Below are positions 44,132-54,116 of a stretch of DNA of 64,000 nt, one piece after another (the first letter of the stretch is position 1; each line of letters opens with the position of its first letter). The position numbers and the translations under genes were made by a program. The stretch lies in assembly GCA_964511075.1 (NCBI GenBank), contig CAZEDM010000002.1:62001-126000 (forward strand). Reading direction: 5' to 3'. The DNA comes from CAZEDM01 sp964511075 (GTDB taxonomy: Bacteria; Zixibacteria; MSB-5A5; RBG-16-43-9). The notes beneath the pieces are model-generated. The model was not told the DNA's origin. It ran no database searches and saw nothing but the letters and a program-made list of their open reading frames with translations.

Positions 44132-44286
44132 GTCTTGGGATCCTGTGCTTCCCTCATCCAGGAGGGAAGGAAGCTTTTCTTTACCCTTCTGATTCTCTCC
44201 TTGTCTATCTTGTGGTTCTTCCCGTTTCCCGGTTCACCCTCGGGAGATTGATTTTTCGGTTCTTTGGTCCTGAAAGACTGGCTCAT
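44119..44286 (-). CDS. Possible small basic protein (55 residues)
   Basis: The ATG at 44286 has GGAGG 5 bases upstream and opens a 55-codon frame starting MSQSFRTKEPKNQS. The product is very basic (many Lys and Arg) and has no hydrophobic segment. It lies 27 bases downstream of the PorV-like gene end, on the same strand. The stop codon is inside the loop of the 44091-44131 hairpin, so translation would reach and disturb that hairpin. Codon bias is uninformative at this length. It may be a real small protein or a leader-type frame. Confidence 0.4.
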   Translation of the reverse strand: MSQSFRTKEPKNQSPEGEPGNGKNHKIDKERIRRVKKSFLPSWMREAQDPKTKLS

Positions 44287-44312
44287 CTTGCCTCCGGAAA
44301 ACTTCACCTGTT

Positions 44313-45572
44313 TTATAATCTCAAGCCCAGGCCCAATGCTACAGCCAGCCCTTTGCTGGAATTGGGGACTAAAGCTTTTTTATTGGCAATTCCCAGGTCC
44401 AGGTAAACTGCTCCCATATCCAGGCCGAATCCGCCGCACAGGTTTACCCCTTCTTTCCCCCCGAAGGATACCCCGCCTCTTAATGGCAGGAAGCCGGTAA
44501 GCTTCAGCTCCGAGCCGATTGCGAATCTGGGGGTTTTGGAGACGCCGGGCCCTTCCTCGAATCCCTGTTCCCAGTCAAAGGAGACTAATATCTTTTTAGC
44601 CTGGTAGGCAAAGCCGGCTTTGGCTACTGTTGGAAGATGGGTGACAAAAGGCTCGATATCTTTCTCGTAGTCCTCTGATAGAACCACAGAATCGTCATCC
44701 GAATTGGAGAGGTTAAGAGAATCTATTTCGAACTGGTAACCTTTTTCCTTTGTTTTCCTGTCCCACCTTATCTGGCTTAGCGGATTGGAGAGAAAAACTC
44801 CCAAACTGATTTTTTTGCTCATCTTAGCTGATATTCCCAAATCCAGCCCGAATCCTTTACCGCCTGAAGCAGAATGAAGGACCAGGTCGGATTCCCCTTC
44901 GATCTCATACTCTTTTATCCTTACTTCACCTGAGGCTCTTACGATTTTCTGGTAGATTATCCCCTGAAGATATTTTAAATTAGCACCGATGCCGATTTCC
45001 TTTTCGCCGCTATGGTAAATCGATTTGCCGTAGGACAGGGCTAAGGTGGCATAGGCATAGGCTTCACCGGAAGTGCCCTCCAGGCTTATGGTGTCCTCTG
45101 CCTGGTTTCCCAGAAGTAAAAGCTCGAAAGGGTCTTTGGGGAAACTGGCGCTCGATACGCCGCTCGCCCAGCTTACCAGAGCAAAGGAGCCTGAGGATAA
45201 TCCCAGTATGGAGGCTTCTGCCTGGGCATTTAGCTCCAAGCCGGTTGAGGGGATCAGGCTCAGGATATTGTCTTTATCCCGGTCATCCCAGAACCTGCCG
45301 TTATATTCGTTATAGTCTTTCAGGCTGAAAGCATTGTTCTCCACGCAAGCACCCAGGGAGAAAAGATTCAGACTGAAGCCTCTATTATCTTTGAAAGAGA
45401 GGTTTGCCGGGTTCCACAGGGGAGCTTCAAAATCTTTTGCTACCGATGTATATGCACCGGCTAAGCCCAGGCTGCGTGCACTGGACAGCCCCACAGGGGC
45501 TGACTGGTCGACCCAGACAAGGAGTAAAAATAGGGCTAAAAGCAGAGCCTTGAGTATAGATTTAATCACCAT
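44313..45572 (-). CDS. PorV/FadL-like outer-membrane protein
   Basis: A 419-residue barrel protein. After a signal peptide (LKALLLALFLLLVWVDQSAP) comes SSARSLGLAGAYTSVAKDFEAPLWNPANL, the ARxxGLAGA / DxxAPxWNPA signature of this group. Many amphipathic strands follow, and the C-terminus (GLAVALGLGLRL) is barrel-like. Its first codons overlap the 664-residue lipoprotein gene by 11 bases, so the two proteins are probably produced together and may form a complex in the outer membrane. Substrate transport or surface protein export are candidate roles. Confidence 0.8.
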   Translation of the reverse strand: MVIKSILKALLLALFLLLVWVDQSAPVGLSSARSLGLAGAYTSVAKDFEAPLWNPANLSFKDNRGFSLNLFSLGACVENNAFSLKDYNEYNGRFWDDRDKDNILSLIPSTGLELNAQAEASILGLSSGSFALVSWASGVSSASFPKDPFELLLLGNQAEDTISLEGTSGEAYAYATLALSYGKSIYHSGEKEIGIGANLKYLQGIIYQKIVRASGEVRIKEYEIEGESDLVLHSASGGKGFGLDLGISAKMSKKISLGVFLSNPLSQIRWDRKTKEKGYQFEIDSLNLSNSDDDSVVLSEDYEKDIEPFVTHLPTVAKAGFAYQAKKILVSFDWEQGFEEGPGVSKTPRFAIGSELKLTGFLPLRGGVSFGGKEGVNLCGGFGLDMGAVYLDLGIANKKALVPNSSKGLAVALGLGLRL

Positions 45573-47556
45573 ACTTTATCTCCAGTTCCAAGCGTGAATT
45601 GATCCTGATATAATCCGCAGATAAAAGCTTGACCTTCTGACCGCCTGTTCCCTGGAAGGTGATTTCCCCGCCGGTGTAAAAAGGTGAATTCTCAAAAAAC
45701 TCCAGCTGCTCCTTGGTCAGCTCAATCTCAGTCTCCGTGGTGACCGGACCTGTAACCAGTCCAGTACCGTCGGTCTCTGCAGGCTGGACAGAGATGGAAC
45801 CGACCAGAAGCTCGGGATCGGTATAAAGACCGGCTGAATCTGTTGCCAAGAAAATCTCAACCGAGGCTCCCAGGGGCAGGTGATTCTCCAAGTTTAAATA
45901 GATTTTTGCCCGGTTGACCTTATCGCTCAGCCCATCCCTTAAATCCTCATCCAGGGAGTTTGAATCCGCGTCGATCTCGACACTGGTGGAATCCAAAATA
46001 AACTCAAAAGGGGAGCTTAAGACGAACTCACCGCAGATGAAATCGTTCTCCGTTACCGTGCCGTAGGTTATCCCATCCCCGCAGGTAGCCTGCCCGCTTA
46101 AATTGACCTGCTCGGGAACCGGGCTCAAAAAAGTCTGCGGATCGTTCTCTCTCAAAACCGTGATTACGGGGTTCTCCGGGGAGCCGGGCTGGATTTCTCC
46201 ATTTATGTAAAGATATTGTCCGTCTTCTCCGTTAAGATTCAAATCCAGAATACCGGGAAAGCCGACGCCGTTATTAATCCTCAGTTCCAGGGTCGCACCA
46301 GTCAGGGAGACAGAGGAAAGACCCTGCGGAAGATTCAGGTCTATCTGCATCGGATCTATCTCTACCGGGGTAGGCTGGATTATCCCTGATAAATAAGAGA
46401 AGCGTAAAGTATCGGAGTAGGCATAGAAAGAGATAGAATCCGAGCTGTTGACGCTGACCAAATTCTCCTCACTGCTGTGGGTCTGTCCGCTGATCTCTAT
46501 CCTGAGATCGTTGTCCTCAGGCTGAAAGTCATATCCATTCAAGGGGACGTTTATTTCCGCGTTACTTAAAGCCCCGATATATCTGGATAAGCTTAAGGGA
46601 AGACCGGAGGAGGTCAAATCCGGAAAGAGAATCGAGAGGTCTGCCGGGAGGCTGGTTCTGTTATAAATACTTAGATACAAATTACCGTTTTTAATATTAG
46701 CTGACTGGATAGTATTCAGAGTGGGAAGGTCAATTTCCTGCTCTTTGGATAAATCTATGGCTGGTATCTTTGCTACAGCAGAACGGATGTAAACCGTGTC
46801 CGGGAAACATACAGAATAGCTGAGATATTTGTCAGCCAGGCTCAGGATCGTCCCTCCGGGAGTATGCCCCTGGTTATCGCCCGAGAGCTTGGAGGAGAAC
46901 GATTTTTCTACCAGATCAAGGTCCTTGGTTACGGAATTATCCTGGGGTATCCCGGTCTCGAAAACCAGTGTTCCAACCGTATCCTGTGAAACGGAATCGA
47001 CCAGAACCACAGAGAAAGAATCCAGATCGATACCCAGGTGATTCTCCACAATCAGCCGGGCAGTTCCGCTCTTTATGCTGACCTGTGCCAGATCCTCCAG
47101 CTCCGGGAAGTTGACCTGGATGGTAAAACTGAAAGGGGGAACAGAGCCTGCTTCTCCGGGATAGATATCTGTCAATATTACCTCAGTTGTTTGAGTGTCA
47201 GATGAGGTGAACGGTATCTGCCCCAGTGTATCCTTGAAAATCTCAGTTAGAGGCGAAAACTCCAAATTTTCCCTCACCCGAATGGTGTCAAAATCCTCCT
47301 GAATATATATTCCCGGGTTACCTGAAGAGTCGATGACCAGTGCAGGGTCATCTATTTTCTCTATAAGGGTTCTGGTATCATAAGTCTTGGTCAAAAGCGG
47401 CAGGTTGTAGGTGCTGTTCCAGCTGGGAGCAGAGGGCTTCTTGACCGAGCACTGAACCAGGGTCAAAAAAATCAAAAGAAAAATAATCCCGCACAATCCC
47501 CAGAACAACAGGCTTACGAATTTGTCTAAAAAGCTTTTCTCGCCTCTTCTTCTCAT
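45562..47556 (-). CDS. Large lipoprotein of unknown function
   Basis: A 664-residue protein. A basic N-terminus (RRRGEKSFLDK) and a long hydrophobic segment end in TLVQC, a lipobox with the lipidated Cys at about 36. The mature chain is acidic and beta-rich, dominated by repeats of short strand pairs with Ser, Asp and Pro turns; I count several PEQVNLSGQATCGD-like segments but cannot define a fixed repeat. No enzymatic motif is seen. Translational coupling to the PorV-like barrel downstream suggests a partner on the outer-membrane surface. I do not recognise a named family. Confidence 0.7.
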   Translation of the reverse strand: MRRRGEKSFLDKFVSLLFWGLCGIIFLLIFLTLVQCSVKKPSAPSWNSTYNLPLLTKTYDTRTLIEKIDDPALVIDSSGNPGIYIQEDFDTIRVRENLEFSPLTEIFKDTLGQIPFTSSDTQTTEVILTDIYPGEAGSVPPFSFTIQVNFPELEDLAQVSIKSGTARLIVENHLGIDLDSFSVVLVDSVSQDTVGTLVFETGIPQDNSVTKDLDLVEKSFSSKLSGDNQGHTPGGTILSLADKYLSYSVCFPDTVYIRSAVAKIPAIDLSKEQEIDLPTLNTIQSANIKNGNLYLSIYNRTSLPADLSILFPDLTSSGLPLSLSRYIGALSNAEINVPLNGYDFQPEDNDLRIEISGQTHSSEENLVSVNSSDSISFYAYSDTLRFSYLSGIIQPTPVEIDPMQIDLNLPQGLSSVSLTGATLELRINNGVGFPGILDLNLNGEDGQYLYINGEIQPGSPENPVITVLRENDPQTFLSPVPEQVNLSGQATCGDGITYGTVTENDFICGEFVLSSPFEFILDSTSVEIDADSNSLDEDLRDGLSDKVNRAKIYLNLENHLPLGASVEIFLATDSAGLYTDPELLVGSISVQPAETDGTGLVTGPVTTETEIELTKEQLEFFENSPFYTGGEITFQGTGGQKVKLLSADYIRINSRLELEIKYGD

Positions 47557-47842
47557 TCAGATAAGTCCCCCAGAGATTAAATTTGTTTTACTATTGGGTC
47601 TAAAATTATTTATGCAACAATTATGCCATAAGGTGAAGTGCAGGCAGATGTTTTTATAAAAGGTTAAGACCTTTGGGATAAAAGAGTTAGACGAAACACT
47701 CAGGCTATGCCGGATGAAGACAAACTAAATCCAGACATCCATTAACACAAAATTATGGGAAGAAGCCAATAACCTGTTGTGCTGATACTATTTTAAAAAA
47801 GGGTTCAAGGAGTCAAGGGTATAAAATATCTTCTGTCGTTTC

Positions 47843-47991
47843 GTAGGGCGACCCTTCAGGGTCGCAAGATTTTTGTAGCGGGAACCTTCAGGTTTCCAGA
47901 AGATTTTATCAATCTGTATTCATCGAAAAGGACATATAGATTTAGGAAGAAGAATAGGACAGAATCCGCCTGCGGCGGATTCTGTCCCTAC
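47843..47991. repeat. GTAG-family hairpins in the 47557-48091 gap
   Basis: GCGACCC-TTCA-GGGTCGC (47848-47865) and GTAGCGGGAACC-TTCA-GGTTTCC (about 47876) share the CC-TTCA-GG loop with different arms. An inverted unit follows: GGACAGAATCCGCC-TGC-GGCGGATTCTGTCC ending in CTAC (about 47957-47991). The remainder of the gap to 48091 is A+T-rich with no gene. Confidence 0.75.
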
Positions 47992-48091
47992 ACGTAAAAA
48001 ATACTTTACAAAGAAGACGAAGGATTATATAATTAAATGATTTAAAACTGGCTTGTGATGTCCGGGTTTGCATTTTTAAAATTTTAAAAAA

Positions 48092-51000
48092 ATGGAAACA
48101 AAGCTTATATTAGGGATAGATATAGGCTCGGTCTCGGTCAAGATTGTTCTTTTGTCTCCAGTAGAGGCAATTCATGAATTGCCCCTGCAACAAGGTAATA
48201 CCTCAAAAAATATAGTCTATCATTCCTACACCCGGCACGAAGGACAGCCCTATGAGGTCCTTTTGGCTGAGCTGCAAAAACTTTTTCAAAATTTCGATTA
48301 TAAGGAAATCTCTGGCATTGCCGTAACCGGCACAGGGGGGAAACTTGCCTCCGAGCTTTTAGGTGGTAAGTTCATAAACGAGGTTATCGCCCGGGTGAAA
48401 GCCACTTCACTTCTTCATCCTGAGGTGAGGAGCATAGTGGAGATGGGAGGGGAGGATTCCAAACTACTTCTTCTGAAAGAGGACAGCCAGACCGGGGCAC
48501 TTTTGCTGGATGATTTCTCTATGAATACACTTTGTGCCGCAGGGACCGGCTCCTTTTTGGACCAGCAGGCAAAAAGACTCAAGGTCAATATAGAAGAGGA
48601 ATTCGGGAAGTTAGCCTTAAAGTCCAAAAATCCACCCAGGATAGCCGGAAGGTGCAGCGTCTTTGCCAAATCGGATATGATACATCTACAGCAGATCGCC
48701 ACACCGGATTACGACATAGTCGCAGGCTTATGTTATGCCATGGCAAGGAATTTCAAATCCAATATCGCGCGGGGGAAGGAATTAAAAAGAAAGGTCTCGT
48801 TTCAGGGCGGGGTGGCATCCAACCTGGGGATGGTAAAAGCATTCAGGGATATCTTTTCGCTGGGCGAAGATGAGCTTATCATTCCGCAGTTTCATAAGGA
48901 GATGGGTGCAATCGGCGCGGCCTTGAGTCTCTCGGCAGATGAGAAAAGTGAATTCAAAGGTTTGTCAGGTCTTGAGGAATACCTTTCTACCCCCAAGGCC
49001 CGGAAGGGTAAAGAGAAGTTGTATTTCAGTTATCCTGACACCAAGCACTATTCGGAGACATTGTCTTTCGAGGTTCCAGAAGGTAAAGAGATCCCTGCTT
49101 ACCTGGGCATTGACGTTGGCTCTTTATCCACCAACGTAGTGGTGATAGATAAAGATAAAAAAGTTCTTTCCAGAAGATACCTGATGACCGAGGGAAGGCC
49201 CATAGAGGCGGTGAGAAAGGGATTGGAGGAGGTCGGAGACGAGATAGGAGACAAAGTAAAAATCCTGGGAGTCGGCACCACCGGCTCCGGCAGGTATCTT
49301 ACCGGAGACTTCGTGGGTGCGGACATAGTATATAACGAGATAACTGCCCAGGCAAGGGCAGCAGTCGAACTCGATCCTGAGGTAGACACCATTTTCGAGA
49401 TCGGCGGGCAGGATTCCAAATATATAAGTCTGGAAAAGGGGATAATAGTAGATTTTGAGATGAACAAGGTATGTGCCGCGGGCACTGGCTCCTTTTTGCA
49501 GGAGCAGGCTGATAGGCTCAACATAAGGATAGAGGAGGAATTCGGAGCATTAGCTCTGAAGTCCGAATGCCCGGTTAACTGCGGCGAGAGATGCACTGTT
49601 TTTATGGAATCGGATTTGAATGCTCATCAGCAGGCAGGGGTATCCAAAGAGGACCTGGTCGCGGGTCTGGCTTATTCCATCGTCTATAACTATCTGAACA
49701 AGGTAGTGGGGAAAAAGAGAATCGGAGAAAAAATTTTCTTCCAGGGCGGAGTTGCCTGGAACAAGGGAGTGGTGGCAGCTTTCGAAAAGGTACTGGGGAA
49801 AAAGGTCACCGTGCCTCCGCATCACGACGTCACCGGCGCGATCGGGGCGGCTATCTTAGCCCTGGAGAAAAACGTCTCGGGGAAAACCGATTTCAAGGGT
49901 TTTGACCTTTCCCGGAGAAAATACGAACTGGAGAGCTTCGAATGTCAGGACTGCGTTAACCGCTGCGAGATAAAGAAAGTCTCGGTAGAAAAGGAGAAAC
50001 CTCTTTTTTACGGCAGCAGGTGTGAAAAATATGATGTGAAGAGAAAAAGTCATGAGAGATCGGAGATTCCAGACCTTTTCGAGGAAAGGGAAAAACTGCT
50101 TTATTCTGTTCACCGGGAATTCATTTCCTCTAGAAAGAAAAAAGGAAAAGTGGGTATACCCCGTGCACTTTTCTTTTACGAGCTTTTTCCTTTCTGGGCT
50201 ACTTTTTTTGAGAACCTGGGGTATGAGGTGGTCTTATCCGACAGGACCAACAAGCGAATCATCCGGCAGGGGGTAGAGACAGTTTTAGCGGAGACCTGTT
50301 ACCCCATCAAGGTAGCCTTGGGTCATATCCAGAATCTTTTGGAGAAGAAAGTAGATTATATCTTTTTCCCCAGCCTGATCAACCTGAAAAAAGACAGCCC
50401 GGGCTCTGAGAGCTACTGCTGTCCTTATGTGCAGGCATTTCCCTATATGCTCAAAGCCACCTACAGTTTCAAAGACAAGGGAGTAGAATTCCTTTCTGCG
50501 CCGGTTCATTTTCAAAAGAGAAGAAAAAGCCTTTTAAAGGAGCTGACCAGGCTATGCAGGAATTTGAAGGTCAGTAAACTGAGACTTAAAAAAGCCTTTA
50601 AGAAAGCAGAAGATTGCCAGAATGAGTTCTGTCGCAGAATCGTCTCACGCGGAGAAGAGGTGTTAAAGGATTTTGGGAAAAAAGCGATCGTGGTAGTAGG
50701 CAGGCCCTATAATACCTGTGACCCTTTTTTGAGTCTGGAGCTTTCCAGGAAGTTGAAAGCTTTAAACAGCTTAGCCATACCCCAGGATTTTCTACCGTTC
50801 AGACCTTCTCAATACCATTCTGTTGCTTCGAATATGTACTGGAAATATGGTCAGAGGATTTTATCCGCATCCGAATTCGTGAAAAATTCTACGGGACTTT
50901 TCCCGGTATACGTGACCAACTTCGGCTGCGGTCCGGACTCTTTCATTCTCCACTTTTTCAAGCACAACCTTGGCGGGAAACCTTTTCTGCAATTAGAATT

Positions 51001-52339
51001 GGACGAGCACTCAGCCGATGCCGGGATTATCACCCGCTGTGAGGCTTTTTTGGATAGTCTGGAAAATTATGACGAGGCTAAAAGAGGTGCACCCATTCAG
51101 GCACCTTGTCTCAAGACAGATGGTCGCAAAAAAGTCCTGTATATCCCCCGTATGGCAGAGCATGCTTTCGCTCTCAAAAGTGCATTTTTAGCCTGTGGGA
51201 TAAAGGCTGAGGTAATGCAGGAGTCGGATGAGATAACCCTGAGCCTGGGGAGAAAATACACTTCGGGTAAGGAATGTTACCCCTGCGTCTTAACTACCGG
51301 TGATATCATCAGGCTGATTCAAAGCCCGGGTTTCGACCGGGAGAATTCAGCCATTTTTATGCCCAAGGCAGAAGGGCCCTGCAGGTTCGGGCAGTATCAG
51401 AACCTGCAGCGCATGATACTGGATGAGCTGGGATACAAGGAGATTCCCATATTCTCCCCTGATTCCAGAGATTCATACAGTCATGTTTTAAACTTGGATG
51501 ATAAGTTCAGACGAACTGCCTGGAGAGGGATAGTGCTGGTCGACCTTCTTAATAAGCTTTTATGGAAGACCAGACCTTACGAGTCAGACCCTGGAGAAAC
51601 CGAGAAAGTATATCAAAAATGTCTGGATGAAATCTGCTGGACTGTCGAGCAAAAAAAGAGCCTGAAAAAACTTTTGGGGTTTATTCAGAACTCATTCGCC
51701 GAGATAAAAGTGAAGAGAAACGGCAAAAAGCCTCTTATAGGTGTAGTCGGAGAGATCTACATAAGAGCCAACCGCTTTGCCAATCACGGTATCGTGAAGA
51801 AGATCGAGGATTTAGGAGGCGAGGCGAGAGTGGCACCTCTGGCTGAGTGGTTTTTCTACACCAATTTCATGTATAAGAAGAGAAGCCTTTCGGAGAAAAG
51901 ATTCAAAGAGTATGTGAAAGCAGCTATCAAAGATAGGGTTCAGAAAAAAGACGAAGAGGGTTTTTATGAGAAATTGAGCAAGATTCTGGGAGAAGAGCAT
52001 GAGCTCTCAGTGGAGAAGATACTGGAGCTTGCCAGCCCCTATCTGCACTTCACCTTCGGGGGCGAGGCCATACTTTCCATTGGCAAGTCACTTGATTTCA
52101 TTCACAGAGGTTTCTGCGGCGTGATAAACACGATGCCCTTCACCTGCATGCCCGGAACCATTGTCACCGCCATCTCTAGGAAACTGCGGGAGGAATACGA
52201 TAACTTCCCCTGGCTGGATATAGCCTATGAGGGTTTAGAGGATGCCAACGAGCTGACCCGACTGGAGGCTTTTATGTATCAGGCTAAAGAAACCCAGAAA
52301 AAAATTAATCGTTTAAAAGTCCAAAGAAGTAAGAAGTGA
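48092..52339 (+). CDS. Giant acyl-CoA dehydratase activase-like protein (two ASKHA domains, DUF2229)
   Basis: A 1415-residue protein with two HgdC/BadF-type ATPase domains in tandem. Domain 1 (about 5-290) has GIDIGSVSVK, MGGEDSKLL, CAAGTGSFLDQQ and RCSVFAKSD; domain 2 (about 338-595) has GIDVGSLSTN, IGGQDSKYIS, CAAGTGSFLQEQ and RCTVFMESD. Both keep the Cys ligands of the bridging [4Fe-4S] cluster. A Cys-rich linker (618-655) leads to DUF2229 (about 686-900) and further HgdB-like parts with conserved Cys (CYPCVLTTGD, MPFTCMPG). The family activates radical dehydratases by ATP-driven electron transfer; these giant fusions have no proven substrate. It is probably oxygen-sensitive. Confidence 0.88.
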   Translation: METKLILGIDIGSVSVKIVLLSPVEAIHELPLQQGNTSKNIVYHSYTRHEGQPYEVLLAELQKLFQNFDYKEISGIAVTGTGGKLASELLGGKFINEVIARVKATSLLHPEVRSIVEMGGEDSKLLLLKEDSQTGALLLDDFSMNTLCAAGTGSFLDQQAKRLKVNIEEEFGKLALKSKNPPRIAGRCSVFAKSDMIHLQQIATPDYDIVAGLCYAMARNFKSNIARGKELKRKVSFQGGVASNLGMVKAFRDIFSLGEDELIIPQFHKEMGAIGAALSLSADEKSEFKGLSGLEEYLSTPKARKGKEKLYFSYPDTKHYSETLSFEVPEGKEIPAYLGIDVGSLSTNVVVIDKDKKVLSRRYLMTEGRPIEAVRKGLEEVGDEIGDKVKILGVGTTGSGRYLTGDFVGADIVYNEITAQARAAVELDPEVDTIFEIGGQDSKYISLEKGIIVDFEMNKVCAAGTGSFLQEQADRLNIRIEEEFGALALKSECPVNCGERCTVFMESDLNAHQQAGVSKEDLVAGLAYSIVYNYLNKVVGKKRIGEKIFFQGGVAWNKGVVAAFEKVLGKKVTVPPHHDVTGAIGAAILALEKNVSGKTDFKGFDLSRRKYELESFECQDCVNRCEIKKVSVEKEKPLFYGSRCEKYDVKRKSHERSEIPDLFEEREKLLYSVHREFISSRKKKGKVGIPRALFFYELFPFWATFFENLGYEVVLSDRTNKRIIRQGVETVLAETCYPIKVALGHIQNLLEKKVDYIFFPSLINLKKDSPGSESYCCPYVQAFPYMLKATYSFKDKGVEFLSAPVHFQKRRKSLLKELTRLCRNLKVSKLRLKKAFKKAEDCQNEFCRRIVSRGEEVLKDFGKKAIVVVGRPYNTCDPFLSLELSRKLKALNSLAIPQDFLPFRPSQYHSVASNMYWKYGQRILSASEFVKNSTGLFPVYVTNFGCGPDSFILHFFKHNLGGKPFLQLELDEHSADAGIITRCEAFLDSLENYDEAKRGAPIQAPCLKTDGRKKVLYIPRMAEHAFALKSAFLACGIKAEVMQESDEITLSLGRKYTSGKECYPCVLTTGDIIRLIQSPGFDRENSAIFMPKAEGPCRFGQYQNLQRMILDELGYKEIPIFSPDSRDSYSHVLNLDDKFRRTAWRGIVLVDLLNKLLWKTRPYESDPGETEKVYQKCLDEICWTVEQKKSLKKLLGFIQNSFAEIKVKRNGKKPLIGVVGEIYIRANRFANHGIVKKIEDLGGEARVAPLAEWFFYTNFMYKKRSLSEKRFKEYVKAAIKDRVQKKDEEGFYEKLSKILGEEHELSVEKILELASPYLHFTFGGEAILSIGKSLDFIHRGFCGVINTMPFTCMPGTIVTAISRKLREEYDNFPWLDIAYEGLEDANELTRLEAFMYQAKETQKKINRLKVQRSKK

Positions 52340-52448
52340 GATGTAAGACGTAAGAAGAATAAAGTAGGGTCCGGCGATTCTGCTGGACGATAGGATATGG
52401 CCAGGCGAAGACGCGATAGATGCGTCCCACAAAGTTAAAGGAGAGGTA
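52340..52448. repeat. Degenerate repeats between activase and DUF885 genes
   Basis: AAGAAGTGAGATGTAAGACGTAAGAAG is a degenerate short-period repeat, followed by GTAGGGTCCGGCGATTCTGCTGGAC and GACGCG-ATAGA-TGCGTC, the latter a GTAG-family relative. GGAGAGG precedes the next ATG. Confidence 0.5.
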
Positions 52449-54089
52449 ATGAACAAAAGATTTCAAGCTTTGGTCGACCAGGTTTTGGAGTACCGCTGGA
52501 AATCCAATCCGGTGGAGGCGACCTATTCCGGTATTCACAAATACGATGGTCTTTTCGAGAACTATTCTCCGGTCTTCAGGAAAAGTTATCATCGGAAACT
52601 GAAACAGTTCGCGAAAAGACTGAAGAGATTCTATTCCAGAAAAGAGAAGCTCTCCGCGGATGAGCTTCTGGACCTTAAGGTACTTCATTCCGCCCTGCAG
52701 GTAGAAGTCAAATACGAGAGCGAATATCAGAAATACCTGCGAAGTGCCAGCAGCTTCCCCTCCATAGTGCTGAACGGCTGTAATATTTTGATCTTGCGGG
52801 AGTTCGCCTCTCCCGAGCAGAGGGGCAAGAGTCTGCTTAAGAGGATGAAACTTATACCTGCTTTTTTTAAGCAAGTCGAGAAAAATCTGAAAAAAGCCAA
52901 GAATATCCCGAAGATCTGGACAGAGATAGGAATGGAAACAGCCTCAGGTGGAAGGCTTTTCTTCCAAATTACCGTCCCTAAATTCGCAGAACAAATACCC
53001 CAGCTCAAGAATTCCCTGTTGAAGGCATCACGGGAGGCAGAGAAAAGCTTTGAGCAGTATTATCAGTTTCTCAAGGAGAAGATCCTGCCCAGGTCAAAGG
53101 GAGATTTCGCCTGCGGCAAGAAGCTTTATGGTTACCTACTGGAAAACGAGCATCAGCTTCCCTATAGCTCCGCTGATCTTTTGAAGACAGGGGAGAAGGT
53201 CATCCGGGAGACACAGGCTCAGCTCAAGAAGCTTTCCAGGAGAATCGACCCCGGTAAAACCTGGGATGAGATCATAGCCGGTCTGAAGAGATTCCATCCG
53301 GAAAAGGAAAACCTTCTGGATTTTTATAAGGAGGAGATGGGGAAAAGTTATAATTTTGTCAGGGATAAAGACCTGGTAACCATTCCGGAGGGGCAAAAGC
53401 TGGAAGTGATTGAGACTCCGGTTTTCTACAGGCACATCATGCCTTATGCCGCCTATATGTCTCCAGCCCCCTTTGAAAAAGACCAAAAAGGGTTTTACTG
53501 GGTAACTCCAGTTGATGAAAACCTGCCTGTTGAAAATCAGGAGGAGAAACTTCAGGGGCACAGTATTTACAAAGCAGTTGTCACTACACTGCACGAGGGT
53601 TACCCGGGGCATCACCTGCAGCTGGTTGTCTCGAACAGCGTGGATTCAAAAGTGAGAAGGCTCTTCGGCACCAACGTATTCGTCGAGGGCTGGGCATTAT
53701 ACTGCGAGGAGATGATGTACGAACAGGGTTATTATCCCGATATCAGGACCAGGCTATTTCAGCTCAAAGACCAGCTCTGGAGGGGATGCAGGGTGGTTAT
53801 AGACGTGAAACTCCATACCCAGAAGATGAGCTTCGACCAGGCAGTGGATATGCTGGTAAACGTGGCGAAGTTGGAGAGGGTAAATGCCATAGCCGAAGTG
53901 AAAAGATACACCCAGACACCCACCCAGCCGATGAGCTATGCCATAGGCAAACAGGAGATACTGAACTTAAAAGGAGAATACAAGAAACTCAAAGGTAAAG
54001 AATTTGACCTGAAAAAATTCCACGACCAGCTTTTGAGCTACGGCTCCATCCCGGTCAAGCTGGTGAGGGAGAAGATGCTGGCTAAATGA
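52449..54089 (+). CDS. DUF885 family peptidase-like protein
   Basis: A 546-residue protein without a signal peptide. The DUF885 metal site is clear: TTLHEGYPGHHLQL with His382-Glu383 and His388-His389, followed by FVEGWALYCEEMMYEQGYY with a conserved Glu-Gly-Trp-Ala. DUF885 proteins are related to M3-like zinc peptidases, and some cleave small peptides or are surface lipoproteins; this one is probably cytoplasmic. The N-terminal 300 residues are helical and charged. GGAGAGG is placed 6 bases before the ATG. Cotranscription with the activase is possible but unproven. Confidence 0.86.
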   Translation: MNKRFQALVDQVLEYRWKSNPVEATYSGIHKYDGLFENYSPVFRKSYHRKLKQFAKRLKRFYSRKEKLSADELLDLKVLHSALQVEVKYESEYQKYLRSASSFPSIVLNGCNILILREFASPEQRGKSLLKRMKLIPAFFKQVEKNLKKAKNIPKIWTEIGMETASGGRLFFQITVPKFAEQIPQLKNSLLKASREAEKSFEQYYQFLKEKILPRSKGDFACGKKLYGYLLENEHQLPYSSADLLKTGEKVIRETQAQLKKLSRRIDPGKTWDEIIAGLKRFHPEKENLLDFYKEEMGKSYNFVRDKDLVTIPEGQKLEVIETPVFYRHIMPYAAYMSPAPFEKDQKGFYWVTPVDENLPVENQEEKLQGHSIYKAVVTTLHEGYPGHHLQLVVSNSVDSKVRRLFGTNVFVEGWALYCEEMMYEQGYYPDIRTRLFQLKDQLWRGCRVVIDVKLHTQKMSFDQAVDMLVNVAKLERVNAIAEVKRYTQTPTQPMSYAIGKQEILNLKGEYKKLKGKEFDLKKFHDQLLSYGSIPVKLVREKMLAK

Positions 54090-54116
54090 CTTCAAGTCCA
54101 GGCTATCACGATTTTT

